Positions 32,391 through 46,634 of a stretch of 64,000 nt of DNA are shown here, one piece after another. This stretch comes from Sympetrum striolatum. Lineage: Eukaryota; Arthropoda; Insecta; Odonata; Libellulidae. Made by a program: the position numbers and the translations under genes. The notes beneath the pieces are model-generated. The model saw only the letters and a list, made by a program, of their open reading frames with translations. It was not told the DNA's origin and did not search any database. The first letter of the stretch is position 1. Every line of letters begins with the position of its first letter. Location: assembly GCA_947579665.1 (NCBI GenBank), contig OX388345.1:66579454-66643453 (forward strand), read 5' to 3'.

Positions 32391-35300
32391 CGCCTGCGGT
32401 CTATAAGAAAAAAATAGAATGATTTAATCGCACGTAACTTAAAGTTGACCATTGATGAAGACTTAAGTTAGGCAATGTGGAAATATATAAATTTGAAAAA
32501 TCACTAGAAATAAATAAAAGTAAGTAAATAAATTTCCACGTAAAATAGCTTACAATGGTCGTTTTTGAGCACAATTATCATTGGCAACATACTATTATAT
32601 GCAGTCATATGAGTAGAATAACCATGAATAATACAAATAAAGAATTAGATACAATTCCCAATTCAATACAAGATGGTCTAATTTATCACTATCTAAATTT
32701 CGCTGGCCTTAACTCAATCGCAACTGCATGGGACACTTTCACGGCAACAGCCTATCCTACCGACATCCTGCGTGCAGAAGGCTAACTTGGTGGCCCATAA
32801 GATATTTACCAAGGACATCGCGAAAGTACAGCTAACAGCAAAAAAAAGTTACCACCCCTGACCCACCAAGAAATTCTAAGTCCAAAATTCGGGCCGGCGA
32901 GCCTTTCTCTCGAAAAGGGAGGGAGAGAAAAGAAAGATGGAGAACATGGTACGTTACGCTAGCTCGGCTCTCGCGTTTGGATGGAGAATTTTCGTTATTT
33001 ATATAATGATCATTTACTACTATCCATTATCTGCCGCAACATTTGATGTGTTAACGCGTACTATTTAATTTGACGACGATCAACTGGAAGATAACTAAAG
33101 AAATGAATCGAATTGAATGCAGCATTCAAAGTCACTCTCACTTTAATTTTCGATAACAGATTATTAAATAATTTCCAAAACAATACAAATGAATTTAACT
33201 GAATACAACATTCGGTATCAAATTAACTCACATTTCGTTTTTCGAAAATCGATCGTATAAATCACTTCCAACGATTGATTATGCTCATCAATGTGAACGA
33301 AACCAGCAACTTTTCTCTTCTTCCTAATTTCAAATAGGCCAAAAAGCAGGATCTCGGATTCAAAAATGGCATTTGTCGTCAGGGGGACCGGCTGTTTATA
33401 CTCACAAAACTTTTCGTGTATTCCGTAAAATATCTCAAAAATTCAATTCGGAAACAACAATAAACGACCAAAATAAGGTTTTCTATTCATTTACTCTGCT
33501 ATTGGTTCTTGTCTCAATCTCGTATGACTATTATTTTTAATTTAATTTTGCAAAAGAAATGAAGCATGCAGAGACAAAAATGAACTTTACGTGCATTTCT
33601 CACGGAAATGCTTTGACTCGTCTGGGATCGAAGCAAGGACGAAGTGTCACCATTTTTTACAATATAAACACTTTCGTATATATATATATATTTGAATGCA
33701 ATGTTCTGTAAAAAATTCAAGTCAATCGACCGAGTGGTTTTCGAGTTTTGCGGGCACAAACATACGCAGGCTGAATTTTAATATATAAGATATGTGCATG
33801 ATTCGGTAGATCACTGTAATTTGATTGCTTTTAGACACCTTTCGTTTAACTTTCCCAATTGAAAATCTTTCTATTATCAAGAGAAATAAGTAAGGAATAA
33901 ACACAAGGAAACAAAAGTGCCAAAACTTCCACACAGAAAGTCGTATAACTTTGACAAAATTATTTATTTCTTTGTGTTTAGTTACCTATGGAGTTCCTCA
34001 AAGTTAAAGCTCATTCGATTGATTTAAATAACGAATATTCTTTTCTAGGTTACCATTTCCCCTTACTCTCGTGACTACTATAGATTGTATAATCCATTGA
34101 TTTGTAAAATTAAATTATCCTGATAACAACACTGTAGAAAAATTCACACAATTAGCTTCGACGCTTACTATCACTATCTTCAACATTTACATAAATACGC
34201 GATCCTCCATATGGCATGTGCCTGGAGAAAAGAAGGGAACAAAAATGTTACCTGCCCTTGAAAGGGTAGAATACCGGGAAAACTGTTAAACAGGACAAAA
34301 CGAAATAGGTGGGGGAGAAGGGCAAGATAATCCTTTTGTTGCCAAACGGGAATGGAAAGGAAAAACTTTCTCGTTGGGAGAAGAGTATTTGGGTTGCAAT
34401 TTGCTTGATTCATTTTGATGTTATCTAAAATAATGTGTTCGCTAGCCTTCTCTGATATATGTTTAATTTTTAGCTCGCAATTAGAAGAATGACTCGAAGA
34501 AATAAATCTCTCATAAAGTGGGACTGCAGAGCAACAGATTAGAAATATTGTATGTTCTTCGGCCTAAAACTTACGAGATCTCACTGTTTATCTGATGTGG
34601 ATTAAATGAAAATAATAATAAATAGCTTGATGAAACCACTGTCCTAAAAATTGGATCCATGGATTCCTTATCGTTTCAAAGTAATGGCTTCCAGTAAATA
34701 CTGTAGTAAATGGCCAGCGGTAGACGTCCTTTTGGTAAAATTCTCGAAATTTTATTTCTCAAAAGTTACTCCTCTCGTATTTTTAGCTATTTATTGATCA
34801 ACGAATCACCTCCGAAGAGTATTACAATTTGTTTATTTCAAAGTTCTCAGTATTTTAAGAAAACCATCTTTTAATTATCAGTTATGGAAAATGATAAGAC
34901 CGCTATCCGTAGATCTGTTACTTTTGCATGACAATGGGTTAATCGAGGTCTAACCAAACCTAAGACTTGGCTAGAGGTATGAGTTTTTAGTACTCGACAC
35001 AGAATGGGCAAGTTATTGCGTGTGTGTTACAGTAATGACGATTATAATTGAGTTTAAATACGTATTTAAATGACATCCTTATTTTTTATTTTATAAACCA
35101 GGTGAGATATACTAGCAAATTTTATAAGTGAATCAAGATGAGTTTAACGTTTTGGCTATCATCAACACTGAGAGAAAAAATATATTCACTTGCTTTTGGT
35201 GTTTTTTATATTAATTTTAAAGGTTCTTAAAATCTACGAAACTAATAACTGTGTCTATCTTTTAATGGAATAAAAGAATTGAAAACCCTATACATCCAAT

Positions 35301-38300
35301 GATAGTAATAAAAAAGAACCAAAGGAACGCTAGTTTACGCAAATAGCTATCTCTTAAATTTTTCCGTTTTGTTGTTGATTGATTTGTAAGGATGTCCCAA
35401 AGGTTTATGAAAAACATTGGTTAGAAGAAATAGCGAAAAAGGCCTGAAAAGTTGAATGTAAATATTGAGAACGTAATATTGGAATTGGCATTTTACGAAG
35501 CTTAAGTTTCTACGGGAGTGATCTTTCTATGGTTAATATATGTTTAATTCTACTGCTGAAAGCAGAGACGGTCCGAGACATGGGCAGTCTGGGAGACCGT
35601 TCCCAGTGTTTGTGTGCTCTTCTCAGATCCCTTGAAGATTCTCAATGATAAAATTATACGCGTAGCTTACGGAATTTTAACGATTACACCCGGTCACAAT
35701 ATTTAGTTAAACTTCTTTTATCCATTAAGTGGAACTATTTCTAAACGTCTGCCTGCCCAGAATATCAATAATCTTCAGATTACCCCTTCCCGATGATTGT
35801 AATCAATTTCCTTCGCAATGGATGCAGCTTTCTTTGGTTCAAGTTCTCTGAATAATTTCCTTATAGTCAAATTGATTGAAGAAGCCGTTACTTTGTGAAA
35901 TAGCGTTATATAAGAAATTTTGAATCTTTGTCCTTAGTAATTTCCGCCATTTCTTATAGTCGTTGAGCAATGACTATATTTTTACGGAAATTACATTTAG
36001 TAAAACTACTAAATCAGGCGTAATCAATTTGAGTTGCCCTTACATCGGTAACAGCCGTTTAATAATTAGAATTTAGGCTTCGTATTTTACCTTTCCTTTT
36101 TTTAATGAGAGGCCAGTTAAGTCCATCAGCCATTATCAGATACAGCACTAGAAATACTGACATCTCATACTTATTACCCATAATTACTCTTAAATAAGAT
36201 GGGTAAAGCTTCCCTTCTGGGGAAATATTTCTTATTGTCAGGAGAATCTATTACTGCTGAATATTAATGCTGGTTTCATGGGCCTCGCCTATTCTTCCTT
36301 AAAACTTTTTGGTTTAAAGATAAGGAAGACATTTACGATATCTTGAAGGTGCAGAAATTTAAATGTGTGAATTCCTCAGCATTTATGATTAACTGGCGGA
36401 AGCTCTAATTATATGCATGAATGTATGCAAATTGTATGCATATTTTTATATGCCTACGTGATTATATCCTACTAATTTTCGAAGCAAAATAAATTTACAG
36501 TGATAATAAATAATTTCGACTATGATAGGTCTATTGTTAATGGTTTATGAATTTTGGATGTAAATGAACGATTTAGAAGTAAGTTCACATAACACCAAAT
36601 GCAGTAGGTAAGGAAAATGAAACTTGAACACTGCCACAAAAATCGGAACTTTTTCGAATGGTTGATCTCATTTACATTCTCTCTGGCCGAACCATTGAAA
36701 AAGTATTTTTCCGGTCACCTTCTAACCTGCATTATTTTCTCTTAAAATGGCTTACATCGTTTTCTCAATCATGTAATTGAACCATTTTCTCAATCTTATA
36801 AACAGCCTACATCCCAGGATCTGTGCACATCACTTCTGAGCCTGTTTACCAAATTATCTTTACATTTTTAGATGTATTGCCTTAGTGTTGAAGAGAATCA
36901 GCATTCTCTTCTTAGTAAGCATAAAATTTTCCATATCCCCATTGTTTATTTTCCTATCATCGTCTCCATGCTTTATGTAAAAAATATATAAGTAATTAAC
37001 TGTAACACCATTCATATTCCTTCATTGACGAACTTTTCATTATATTTCCGTCCACATCTAAGAATGGCATTTTCAAGCAATTTTCTATCTCACACAAATA
37101 CCCTAAAAGATGCGTCGAATTTTAGTCGGACTGAAAACGTATCCTGTCACCACTGCATGGAAGACCCTTTTTCTTTCCTCTCTCACCCCCACGGAGAAGC
37201 CACCTTTGTTTCGTCGAGAAGGCCGGTATGAATGGCACTCATATACCGTTATGTAGACGAAAACAAGGAGAGCAGAAATAGCACCAAAGGGGACTGACCG
37301 CTGAAATCCGTAGTAGCAGATTTAAATTTATTATTCATGCATGAGTGCATTACGTGTATATTTTAAAAATGGAGTTGTTATGTCTAAAATTGTTGGCTCA
37401 TACCTTTTTCCAATGTTGAAATTATTAATCGTTTTAGCACTCAAACATTTATTACGGAGAAGGTGTAAATGAAAGGAATTAAATAATTAGAAGTATATTA
37501 TTCAATTCTTTTGGTGCTTGACTCGACTCTGCGCGACTAGTCCTTCTGATTTAATTATTCAAAAGAAATGTTCGCACATACAATATAAAGCGGTTTGTTA
37601 AAAGACTACAGGTTCGATAGTAGTAAGTCCTAAACGACCGGAGCCCTCGGCTGAGTATCCTTCAAGAATATAACTCTGTATAGACAATAATTATTTGATA
37701 TATTCCTTAGCTGTGATTTACATGACGAAATACGCGACAACATGACCCTATTCTCAACGATAATGATTTTCGCAGCCCGATGGCGAAAAGATTATTGCGA
37801 GATTATAGCGAGGACAGATGGCCTATACTGATATCATCTCACATAAAGTATAAAGTGTGCTACTATTTAAATTATTTAAATCAAAATTCCCTGCAAATGT
37901 AAATGGCGTCCAAACAACGTGGCGACTTTCACAAATTCGTTTTCAATGAAAAATAGCAACTTATTTCCTATTTGAATTCCACTATCACATATCATTATTT
38001 TTAATAGCAGGTATTGTTTCATTATTACCCCATTTTTATTCTTATTACATTTTTTTAATTTCCCCTTCTTCCGTTGACCTAATTTACAGTAGTTCATATT
38101 CTCTTAATTATCGTATCATAATCTTTACGAAAACGATCATCCTGCGGGCATGTGGAGCATTAACTGAAATAACCAATTTCATTCTAAATCTGCATTGATG
38201 GAATATTTTATGTTAGGAGGAGATATGAGCAGCCAAAGTAATTCATGTCCAATATTTTATGAAGAAGAGCGAATTACGCTTGAGATTCAAGCCGATTTAA

Positions 38301-40767
38301 CGAAATACGAATTTAATACTTTCATAATACAATACTGCTTCTACCGCAGCAAAAGCAATGACTTTCAGCAATTATTTATAAAATATATATCATCACAAAA
38401 GCCTTCAAAACGTGCCAGGCATAAAGAGGAAGACGAAAAGCGCGCTCAAAACAGAGAATCTGAAAGACTCGCCCTTCTCGAGTTATGCTGGTTGCATCGA
38501 AGGTGGTAACTTTTTTATGCTGCTAGCTGTACTATGCTGGGCACTTCTCGAGCTCTCCAATCTTCCAATCAATTATTTACTCCCACTTTTTACTTCATTG
38601 CATACACTTTGGTCCTAAAGAAAGGCAGAAGAGACGATAGTAAAAGAAATGAAGAAACGGCAAAAAATAATGAGATGCCTAGTAAAGGGTCGATAGGTCA
38701 CGATGGATATGAAGCCAACTAAGGAATTGAAAATCCGAATGGGAAGTAGAAAGAACAATAACATATAAGATGTAGAAACATTTAAGAGAATCATCAAGGG
38801 ATCTTAATTTTCTTGAAAACCAAGGGTGGTTATTTTTTCTTATCAGAAAATCTTATATTAATCCGATAGGCTTTTCGATAATTTTTTTCAATCTTGGTTT
38901 CACTACCTGATGAAGCAGACAGACATTTGACTTAGTGACAAGTGTAGGTTTAAGGAATGCCAGAACTACAGGCCTGAAAGTCAGGCTACGATGTTCACCC
39001 ACATCTCCTCTGTAAATGATCCAAAGAGCAACTATGCATAGTATGACTAAATAATGGTTAAGAAAGTTTGAAAAAAACCGAAGTACATTTTCAATCAACC
39101 CTATGTCCTTTATTCTTTAGGATTTCATTAGCTCCAATTAATCTGGTGCTCACACGCGCAAGAACACAAATGCAAACGTGACTTCTAGAATGGAAAATTA
39201 TCAACAGTGACGAAATTCGCGGTACGAAATATCGGGAAAGACAAAAGGAAAGGTAATTCGAACGGACAGAAGACGGGCACCTTGAAGCAAAAATAAGGAT
39301 GACGGGAGAAGGTAACGTAACATTGCTATTACATCAAGATGAACATTTTTATGGATACTGACACACGCTTGCATCACCGACCTGGGCGAGGAAGGAGAGG
39401 TTGGAGAGAGCAGGATTCTGGGACGAGGCATAGCTCGGAATTTGGTGAAGAGGGAGAGGTACGTTTGGGGGACAAGGAAATTGAATTTGGGCGAGGAATT
39501 GGAGTACCGTAGGCGGTCGTGGGATAGGAGAAACTAGAGTAAGGGAGTGGGGGAGATGGAAGATCCCACAGTCTCTCCTGGTCTCTTGGGAAAAGCGAAT
39601 AGTCCGCAAACCTAGACCGCGAATAGCTCCTTTTTCTCTGCCACTTCCGGAGCCGAAGATGTGGGTGATGCAACGACCGCTTCCGATGTACGCGTGAGCC
39701 ATGGTTACGAAGCTATTTATTCGAGAGCAGGAGAGGACGGAAGGAAATATTACCAATTATGTACCCGCAACGGAAAGCAGTATACTCTTTATCCATCATG
39801 GAAGGATAAAGGCCTCGATAGCCTAATTTGAAACTTCTTCATCTACGCCATATTGTTTTAAAATCTCTATTGTCGCCCTGAATTGTTTCAGGATGTCATT
39901 CCCGATTTAATATTCATTTCTGTTTCGAATGAAAGACAAAAAAAAAACGGATTGGTTTTCTCCCCAACAGATTCGTCAACAAAAGATAATCTGCGTGTTA
40001 AAGCAGAACAAAGTAGAGATTTCCATTTAATTACATCTGCATGAAGACAGAATAACAATCATATCATATATATGAAGTAATATAAAAAACGTAGCTACGA
40101 TGGTGAAGTCTAGGTATTGCTTGGGTATTTTTACACTTCTTCACGATACGCAATAATCGATACACTAAAAAATGTTCCATGGAGAATAATCCGAAACAAA
40201 CAAATATTTCGAATCATTTATGATAATCAAAACGTTAAAATTCAACTACAAATTTCTATTTTACCCACTCCAAAACTTTTTCTCCCATGCATGCTTAGAG
40301 ACTAGAAAAGAAGGGAGAGAAAAACCACACCTCCGTAGGTGACCTCCATTTACAGTAACCGTTTATCTTTTTCAATACAGTTTCCATCTCACGAGTGATT
40401 AAAACGCTCCATCCTTCGAACTCTCTCTAACGGCCATCCTACGCGTTTTTGTCAAAAGATTTCTCTTTCTAAGAATCCATTTCAAAAGACTGAATTCTCA
40501 TAAATTGGGAAACATCGTTGCTTCCATCCGCTTTTTCGTGAAGAGGATCTAAGGTTTTAATGTCACCGAAATCACAACGCTATAGAGTTTTCGTAAAGGA
40601 AAAATAAGGAATTCTGGGCGAGAAACATTTTTCGGAGAATGAGCAATGAGGCGACGGAATAACTGCATCATGATACCTTTGAATTCATTACAAAAACATA
40701 ACTCTTGATGATTTTAAGTTTAGATGTTAGTTCCCTTAGACATTATATATTATATAAGTTTGTTTTC
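32391..40767. other. Long featureless A+T-rich stretch
   Basis: I see no gene or multi-copy repeat. A TA dinucleotide run lies at 33676-33692. The stretch 39360-39680 is purine-rich with overlapping minus-strand open frames of 76-135 codons that I do not recognise. The stretch 32760-32960 is slightly G+C-richer. Short frames at 38195-38620 are also unrecognised. Confidence 0.45.
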
Positions 40768-40890
40768 AATTCCACAGAATATATTTCAATACACGACCGG
40801 TTTCAACTTTTGGTTGGACAAATCTTCTGGTGAAGAAGATGACTTTAAAAGTTGAAACCGGTCGTGTATTGAAATATATTCTGTGGAATT
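40768..40890. mobile_element. Foldback element, copy 1, perfect 44-bp arms
   Basis: The 44 bases at 40768-40811 are exactly complementary to 40847-40890, with a 35-base loop. The arms contain GAATATATTTCAATACACG followed by ACCGGTTTCAACTTTT. The loop itself contains a weaker hairpin around TCTTCTGGTGAAGAAGA. Reading the arm, ACCGGTTTC matches the core at the three related loci (43015, 48384 and 51013). There is no coding capacity, and I could not define a clear target duplication. The superfamily is unknown to me. Confidence 0.8.
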
Positions 40891-43014
40891 ACTACAAAGT
40901 GTTCTTTTATTTTCATCCATTATGGAATTCCACCAAGTAACGGCCAATACCATTACAAAAATAAATATATATTAGTATAGATTCGTATTTTGTATTATTT
41001 GATATAAATTAATATATTTGTATTTTGTAAAATTTTATAAAGATTTATAGATTTTTATTTTGTTTCATTATATAATTTTAAATTTTAACATTTGTATGAA
41101 AATTTATTGGCTATAAAGAAGATCGGACTTAAAAGTCGCAACTTCACTAAATAAAGTTCTATAATAACAATAAGCAACCTATATCAGAATAAAAGCCGTG
41201 AGTCCCTTTAACATTAAATCAATATCAAATCAATCCAGTTAAAAGTAAAATTCTTATACACCAATAAGTATTCACATCCTCTTTCGCTGCTGTTGATGAT
41301 CATTCTGTTATTATCACGATTAATAATCAAATTTGAGCTGAACCTCTCTCTGAGTTACATAATGTACTCCAAATTGATCAAATATGCAAAATATGTAATC
41401 AACTAAGTAATAATAACAAGCTAACGCGAATCGTGATTTTCATACGATTGCACGAGAAAAAATGCAATGCCCAAACTATTAGGAAAAATAGCAAAGTTCG
41501 TTCAGTATTTTCCGATAATAATAACAAGAACATGTATATCTTGAGAGATACATGGAAAATAAGAAACATCAAACTCTAACGCCGATATTAAGTGGAGAAA
41601 TCTTAGTAGAGCCTGACTTATTGCTCCAATAAAGTTCATATTTCTTAAAGCGGTTCTTCAAACACTTTTCCATTTAAGGAGACGTGACTGCAGAAGTCTA
41701 CACTCGATACCGTAGGTGGTCGTCTCGAGGTTTTACTGTAACTGTTTTAACCAGAATTGCTCAATCATATCTCTGGAGTAACAGTTTAGCACTCCGAGAG
41801 GAAGACGATACTACCACTAATGGGTGACAAGCTAATTGTTTCCTAATGTTTACTCTCCTTCGAGATAACTTTGTAAAGGAGTTGTGATCAAGTCATTGGT
41901 TCTGATTCCACAGATGTATAGTAGTTATAACTCGATAATAGTTTTTTTATTAACAACAAGAGATAAATACTGCTTACATAATTAAATGCATCTTTTTATT
42001 GACCTTTCTTTTATGTACACAAGTTCGAACTCTAATTCATTGTATTTAGATATTGGCAGAAGATAATAGGATAATAAAGGAGCTTTTTGAAACTCCAACA
42101 AATGGCTAAAATTAATTTCAGCAATATATGAGTAATCAAAATACGTAATAAGTTCAAAGTTATCGGGGATAATTACTAAATATTTTTAAAGTTATTTTTC
42201 TTCAAAACATGTAGCATTCATGAGGGATATAAGTTTTTGTACTACTCCCCAAACAGTCATTAAAGTCTTTCGACGTTGAAATTTTACTATAAATAAAATA
42301 AAGTATACCTTTGATAAAGCATGATGACGTGCAACGTGCACACAAAGCATATAACGTGCAACAAGGACAATAAAATCATCTAAGATACTTATTGAAAATA
42401 ATTTTGAAAGACAGTCACAAATCTATAGAGTTTTAACGGCTAGTATATTCAGCTAAACTTTTAAATGTCTTTGAATTTTTGGGCCACTAATGGGAAATGA
42501 CGAAAGAGATATTTCGTTCTGAAAATAAGTTACCATTATCTGCCAGGTTTTTCCTTGAACTTCGGTAAGTGCGGATAAATATTTCACAGCGATAATTAAT
42601 CTTCACTTACGACAGGTAAGGTGGGATCTCCTTTAAATAACATGCATTACTCTCATTCAATTTCCTGAAACTTGGTAAATGTAAGACTGGTTAACATAAA
42701 TTACTCTTAAGAGAAACATCTATAGAGGCGTTTATCACACATGTTCCGACGGATGTTTTAGACGGACTTCTCAGAATTTCACTACATATATAAACAGCGC
42801 ATAGAATTTCTTGTAGAGTTATTTTTCGACGCATATTTCAATAAATGGATATCAGCGAAGAAAAGTGATGGAAGGTTGCCGTTAATTTAATTATTTAAAC
42901 AAACAAAAATAGCGGATGGCCTTTACTATGGGTATATGAATAACAGACAAATTAATACAAAAATCAATATAATCAATGCTCTAAATAATCAGGAAGAAAA
43001 TTAGAAACAGGTTC
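40891..43014. other. A+T-rich background
   Basis: Short palindromic GTGCA/ACGTGC strings occur near 42330-42362. No gene or repeat was recognised. Confidence 0.45.
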
Positions 43015-43110
43015 ACAATAAAGCGTTTACATCAGGTGATGATGTAGCTCCGTTACGAAACCAAGGTCGTGTCTTCACTGTTTTTTGTGGTGTAGTAAAC
43101 GCTTTGTTGT
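43015..43110. mobile_element. Foldback element, copy 2
   Basis: ACAATAAAGCGTTTAC (43015-43030) pairs at 15 of 16 positions with 43095-43110. The spacer, read on the minus strand, contains CGACCTTGGTTTCG followed by CATCATCACCTGATG. This is the same motif order as copy 3 (CGACCATGGTTTCGG then CATCATCA). There is no coding capacity. Confidence 0.65.
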
Positions 43111-46100
43111 TGGTGACTACAATGAAGTGAAGCCTTAGTCTGTCTTGTTTAGGAAGAAACTTTGGAGAAAGAAAATAAAAATTTCAGAAATATGTTTGTA
43201 CATGGAACTAAGGATAGATTATTGTTGTTAGAGAGGGAAGGTGATGCATGAAATAACGGTTGGTGGCAGCAAGACGTGGAGTAGAACACTGGAGGTTTTT
43301 AACTCCTTAAGATTACTTATTTTTCTCGTATAGTAATTAATAATCGAAAATGTAGCTTCTTTAATGCTATATCCAGAGCATAATTGAATAATTTTCCACA
43401 AAATAAATTAGTATGAAAATTTGAATTTTCATAACCATCGCACTTTTAATGTATTCCAAATGAGACGCAACTAGAAACTGTAGAAGCTAAATGAAAGCAT
43501 GCATTAATTTAGAGAAGACTAACAAGGCTTCCGATTATTTCCACAGAAAGGTCAAAGTCCTTTTAAATCTCAATCATGTCCATTGACGATTTAAAAAATA
43601 TCATTTACGAAATCAGCCACAGCCTACGTCAGAAACCTGCTTTATGTAAACAGAGACTGCCTGTGATTGGGATGACCGATTTTATCACTCTGTAAAAATA
43701 TAGCCAAATAAACATTTCCATTCTTGCGATATTTGTAATTTAACTCCTTTTAAAGAAAAATTTGAATAAATAATAATAATAAATTGACATTCCGCATTTA
43801 ATTCTTCCTTCTTCGATATATATTTCAGAATATCATTACGTCGCTAACAGAATTTCTTGAAGTCATTTACAAAATGCTATGTAAACAAAAAAAAATTTTA
43901 AATCAGGGTATAGCATATGAATTCATATTTTGTTCAATTAAAAATCATAAACATTAAGTTTAGAGTAAATTTCCAATTTGCCAATTGAATGACCTAGGTT
44001 ACTTGAAGGACTTGATAACCCAACTTTAATTACTCATTCGGGTGAAAGTTCGGAATTCGATTAAATACCTTATAATTGTCTAAGACTTATCTGGGAATGA
44101 TTGCACCCATTATCTCCCCCAGATACCCAAGATAAAACGTAAAACGCCGACAGTTCATCACTGATGAGATCATACAGCCATTTCAGCAAATCGATTCGCG
44201 GATTAAGACTTATTAGGCCCATCATCCATAATTGGAAACCATGACCGTAAAATTGGCAAGACGACAGCAAAAAACAAGAGCTACATTGAGTAACATCTCG
44301 CACAAATAGTAAAATATGGTTCAGCTAGACAGTTCCCGAAGGGGGGAGTCATTCCAGGGCACATGCCTCTCCTAGACTCTAATTAAATTCCCAGTTAGTG
44401 CATAGCGAAGGGCTCCAAAAGGCTATTGCCCTGATAAACAGAGACGCTGGAGATCCTAAAAAATTAACGAGAGAGGAAAACATCATAAAAGACGAATCCG
44501 AACGGGAACTGAAAGGATAGTCGCAGATGGCTACGCATCCGAAGGAAAAAAGAAGCGGAAGTGCTGAAAAGCGAGGGTGTAGCCATCTCGACTGATATAA
44601 AAAAAATAAATGCGATAATGGCCACTCTTACGGACGCATTTGTGTTACGCGTTTTTTCGGAGACACATGACTCCCGTTGGGAGACTTCCTTCTCCAATCC
44701 CTTTACACCATCTTTCATACAGACCGATTTGTAGGGATAAATTGCATTCAGACAAGGAAGCGATTGATTGCGCCATCCGCCATGATAAGTTTGGGCGGGA
44801 CGGGCGGGAAAGAAAAACACCCGCCGGGCGCGACCCGTCACTCGTCTGTACGCAGTGTAAAACACGTGCTTTAAAATCCATGCAAAGGTTGTGTGTGTCA
44901 CACTAACGAAACGTACAACCAAAATAAAAGGAGATAAATTTTTAACGGGCGGTAAACTCGGAAGCGAAGAGGGATTATAAAATACAACGAGGATATATTT
45001 GCTCTTCTGATACGCGATGACTTTTTTGTGGGACTAAATGGTAAGTCACTCCCGACTTACTAAATGGCTTTTTACACAACGGGCCGCTTATGGCAGCGGG
45101 CGCTAATAAAAACGTAAAAGGCCTGACGTGCCTTCAATGTCCACGGATTTAAAAACGCCGGAAAAAAGACTAGCGGACCGTCGAAAGGAAAAGGGGCACG
45201 AAAAAAATAGATGGAAAAACTCCGTATAAATTCCGTCATTTCTACATAAATAAAAAGGAAAGATATTTACGATGGCTTCTGAGAAAAACACTATCCGTTT
45301 CTTTATTAATATATTCCTCCAGATATCAAAATAATGTTTAAAGGGTTTATGAGAGGAATCTTTTCGAATCAATTACGAGTAAGCAGATACTTGGTAAATT
45401 TTGAATTACGTAGCAGTAGCTTGAAAAATATTTTGGTATGGATGGTATGATAATTAAGGTCAATATTTTATTTTACGATCGATTTTACTAACCCAGCATG
45501 ACTTGGACTGGGCTATTGAAGCTAACGATGTACAAAATAATGACATTATAGCATTCAATTTCAAATTATTAGCCAAATAAATATAAATAATGAACTGAAA
45601 GTTTTGATGATGCTAAAACGGCTGCATAACAAGTCCGGAAAATAAAATCTTGAAATCACACCATATTTTTAAATTATTCCAACGTAAAACGTACCGAATG
45701 AAGAATTGAGTAAAAAATGAATGTCACAATAAATTGACCGAAAGACTGCGAAAATAAAATTTACCGACTTCACTAACTACTCCTACCTCAGGGAATGGAG
45801 CGATGGCAAATAACCCTAAGAAACGAAAGAAAACGTGCTTTCGAACGAAAAAGAAATCCCAGAAAACTCTGGAAAAAAAATCACCAACAAACTAGGAAGA
45901 AGTATCTGCCGAAGTTTACCACGAGCAGATGGGCCAAACACAACGTTAACGCGAGCTAAAAAAAGAATTCGCTACCGTTGTGGTATTTTCAAACTTTATT
46001 TGATAGCTTCTCTAAAAGGGAAGATATATTCACCAATCGTTTTAAGTGCACAAATAAATTGGCGATGGCAAGAGAAATTGCAAACAAAATCCGAAGAACG

Positions 46101-46310
46101 GGTAATTTTTTTCGAGAAATAAATAAAATTTCAATTTACAATAGAATTCCACAGCTTTTCGCAAGACCATAGGAAGCTAAGCAGCAAACGTGATATTTGG
46201 TCAATACACTGAAATTTTTATCATGAGAATGGCTTTCTTCGTTGAATCGGAAACTTCCTTAGGTCACAAGAAGTATAGTGGCTAAAACATTTAACCTTGT
46301 ACATATAACT
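43111..46310. other. Background; one CpG-rich pocket with open frames
   Basis: The stretch 44640-44890 is CpG-rich and open in three frames: 88 codons plus, and 152 and 78 codons minus. The 152-codon frame (44922-44464) begins with TTG and not ATG, and none has a recognisable motif. The rest is A/T-rich with no repeat seen. Confidence 0.35.
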
Positions 46311-46318
46311 CCATAACG
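46311..46318 (+). repeat. Left 8-bp target-site duplication of short hAT element
   Basis: CCATAACG precedes the element and recurs exactly at 46627-46634. Confidence 0.9.
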
Positions 46319-46626
46319 CAGGGTTGGCGAACTTCTTGTGGAAAGAGTGCCATATTTGATGAATATAAAGGGCTTGCATACCAATGTGGTGCTAAACCAT
46401 ACAATGAGATGGTGATATTAATTTTTTGATGTCAGCGATGCGATTGAGACCTTTTATAAGACTTAAACGGTCGTTATTTATCAATACTAATGAACAGATT
46501 GATTTACTGTGGAGCTAAATTTCTTAAATGAATAATGCAAATAAAGATAATGTCGCAGGAGCTTCGCGTGCCGAAAATATTCTTTCGCCAATTTGGGCAC
46601 GCGTGCCATAGGTTCGCCAACCCTTG
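46319..46626. mobile_element. hAT miniature element (MITE), 308 bp
   Basis: The left end is CAGGGTTGGCGAAC and the right end on the minus strand is CAAGGGTTGGCGAAC. These are the same terminal repeat with one extra base. Exact 8-bp direct repeats flank it, which is diagnostic of hAT. Subterminal GTGCCATA near the left and GGCACGCGTGCC near the right are typical of this kind of hAT miniature element. The interior is A/T-rich without coding potential. Confidence 0.88.
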
Positions 46627-46634
46627 CCATAACG
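46627..46634 (+). repeat. Right 8-bp target-site duplication of short hAT element
   Basis: CCATAACG follows the right terminal repeat and is identical to 46311-46318. Confidence 0.9.

Noticed and set aside
44464..44922. Longest open frame in the window, 152 codons on the minus strand
   Set aside because: It starts with TTG and not ATG, spans a CpG-rich pocket open in several frames, and has no recognisable motif.
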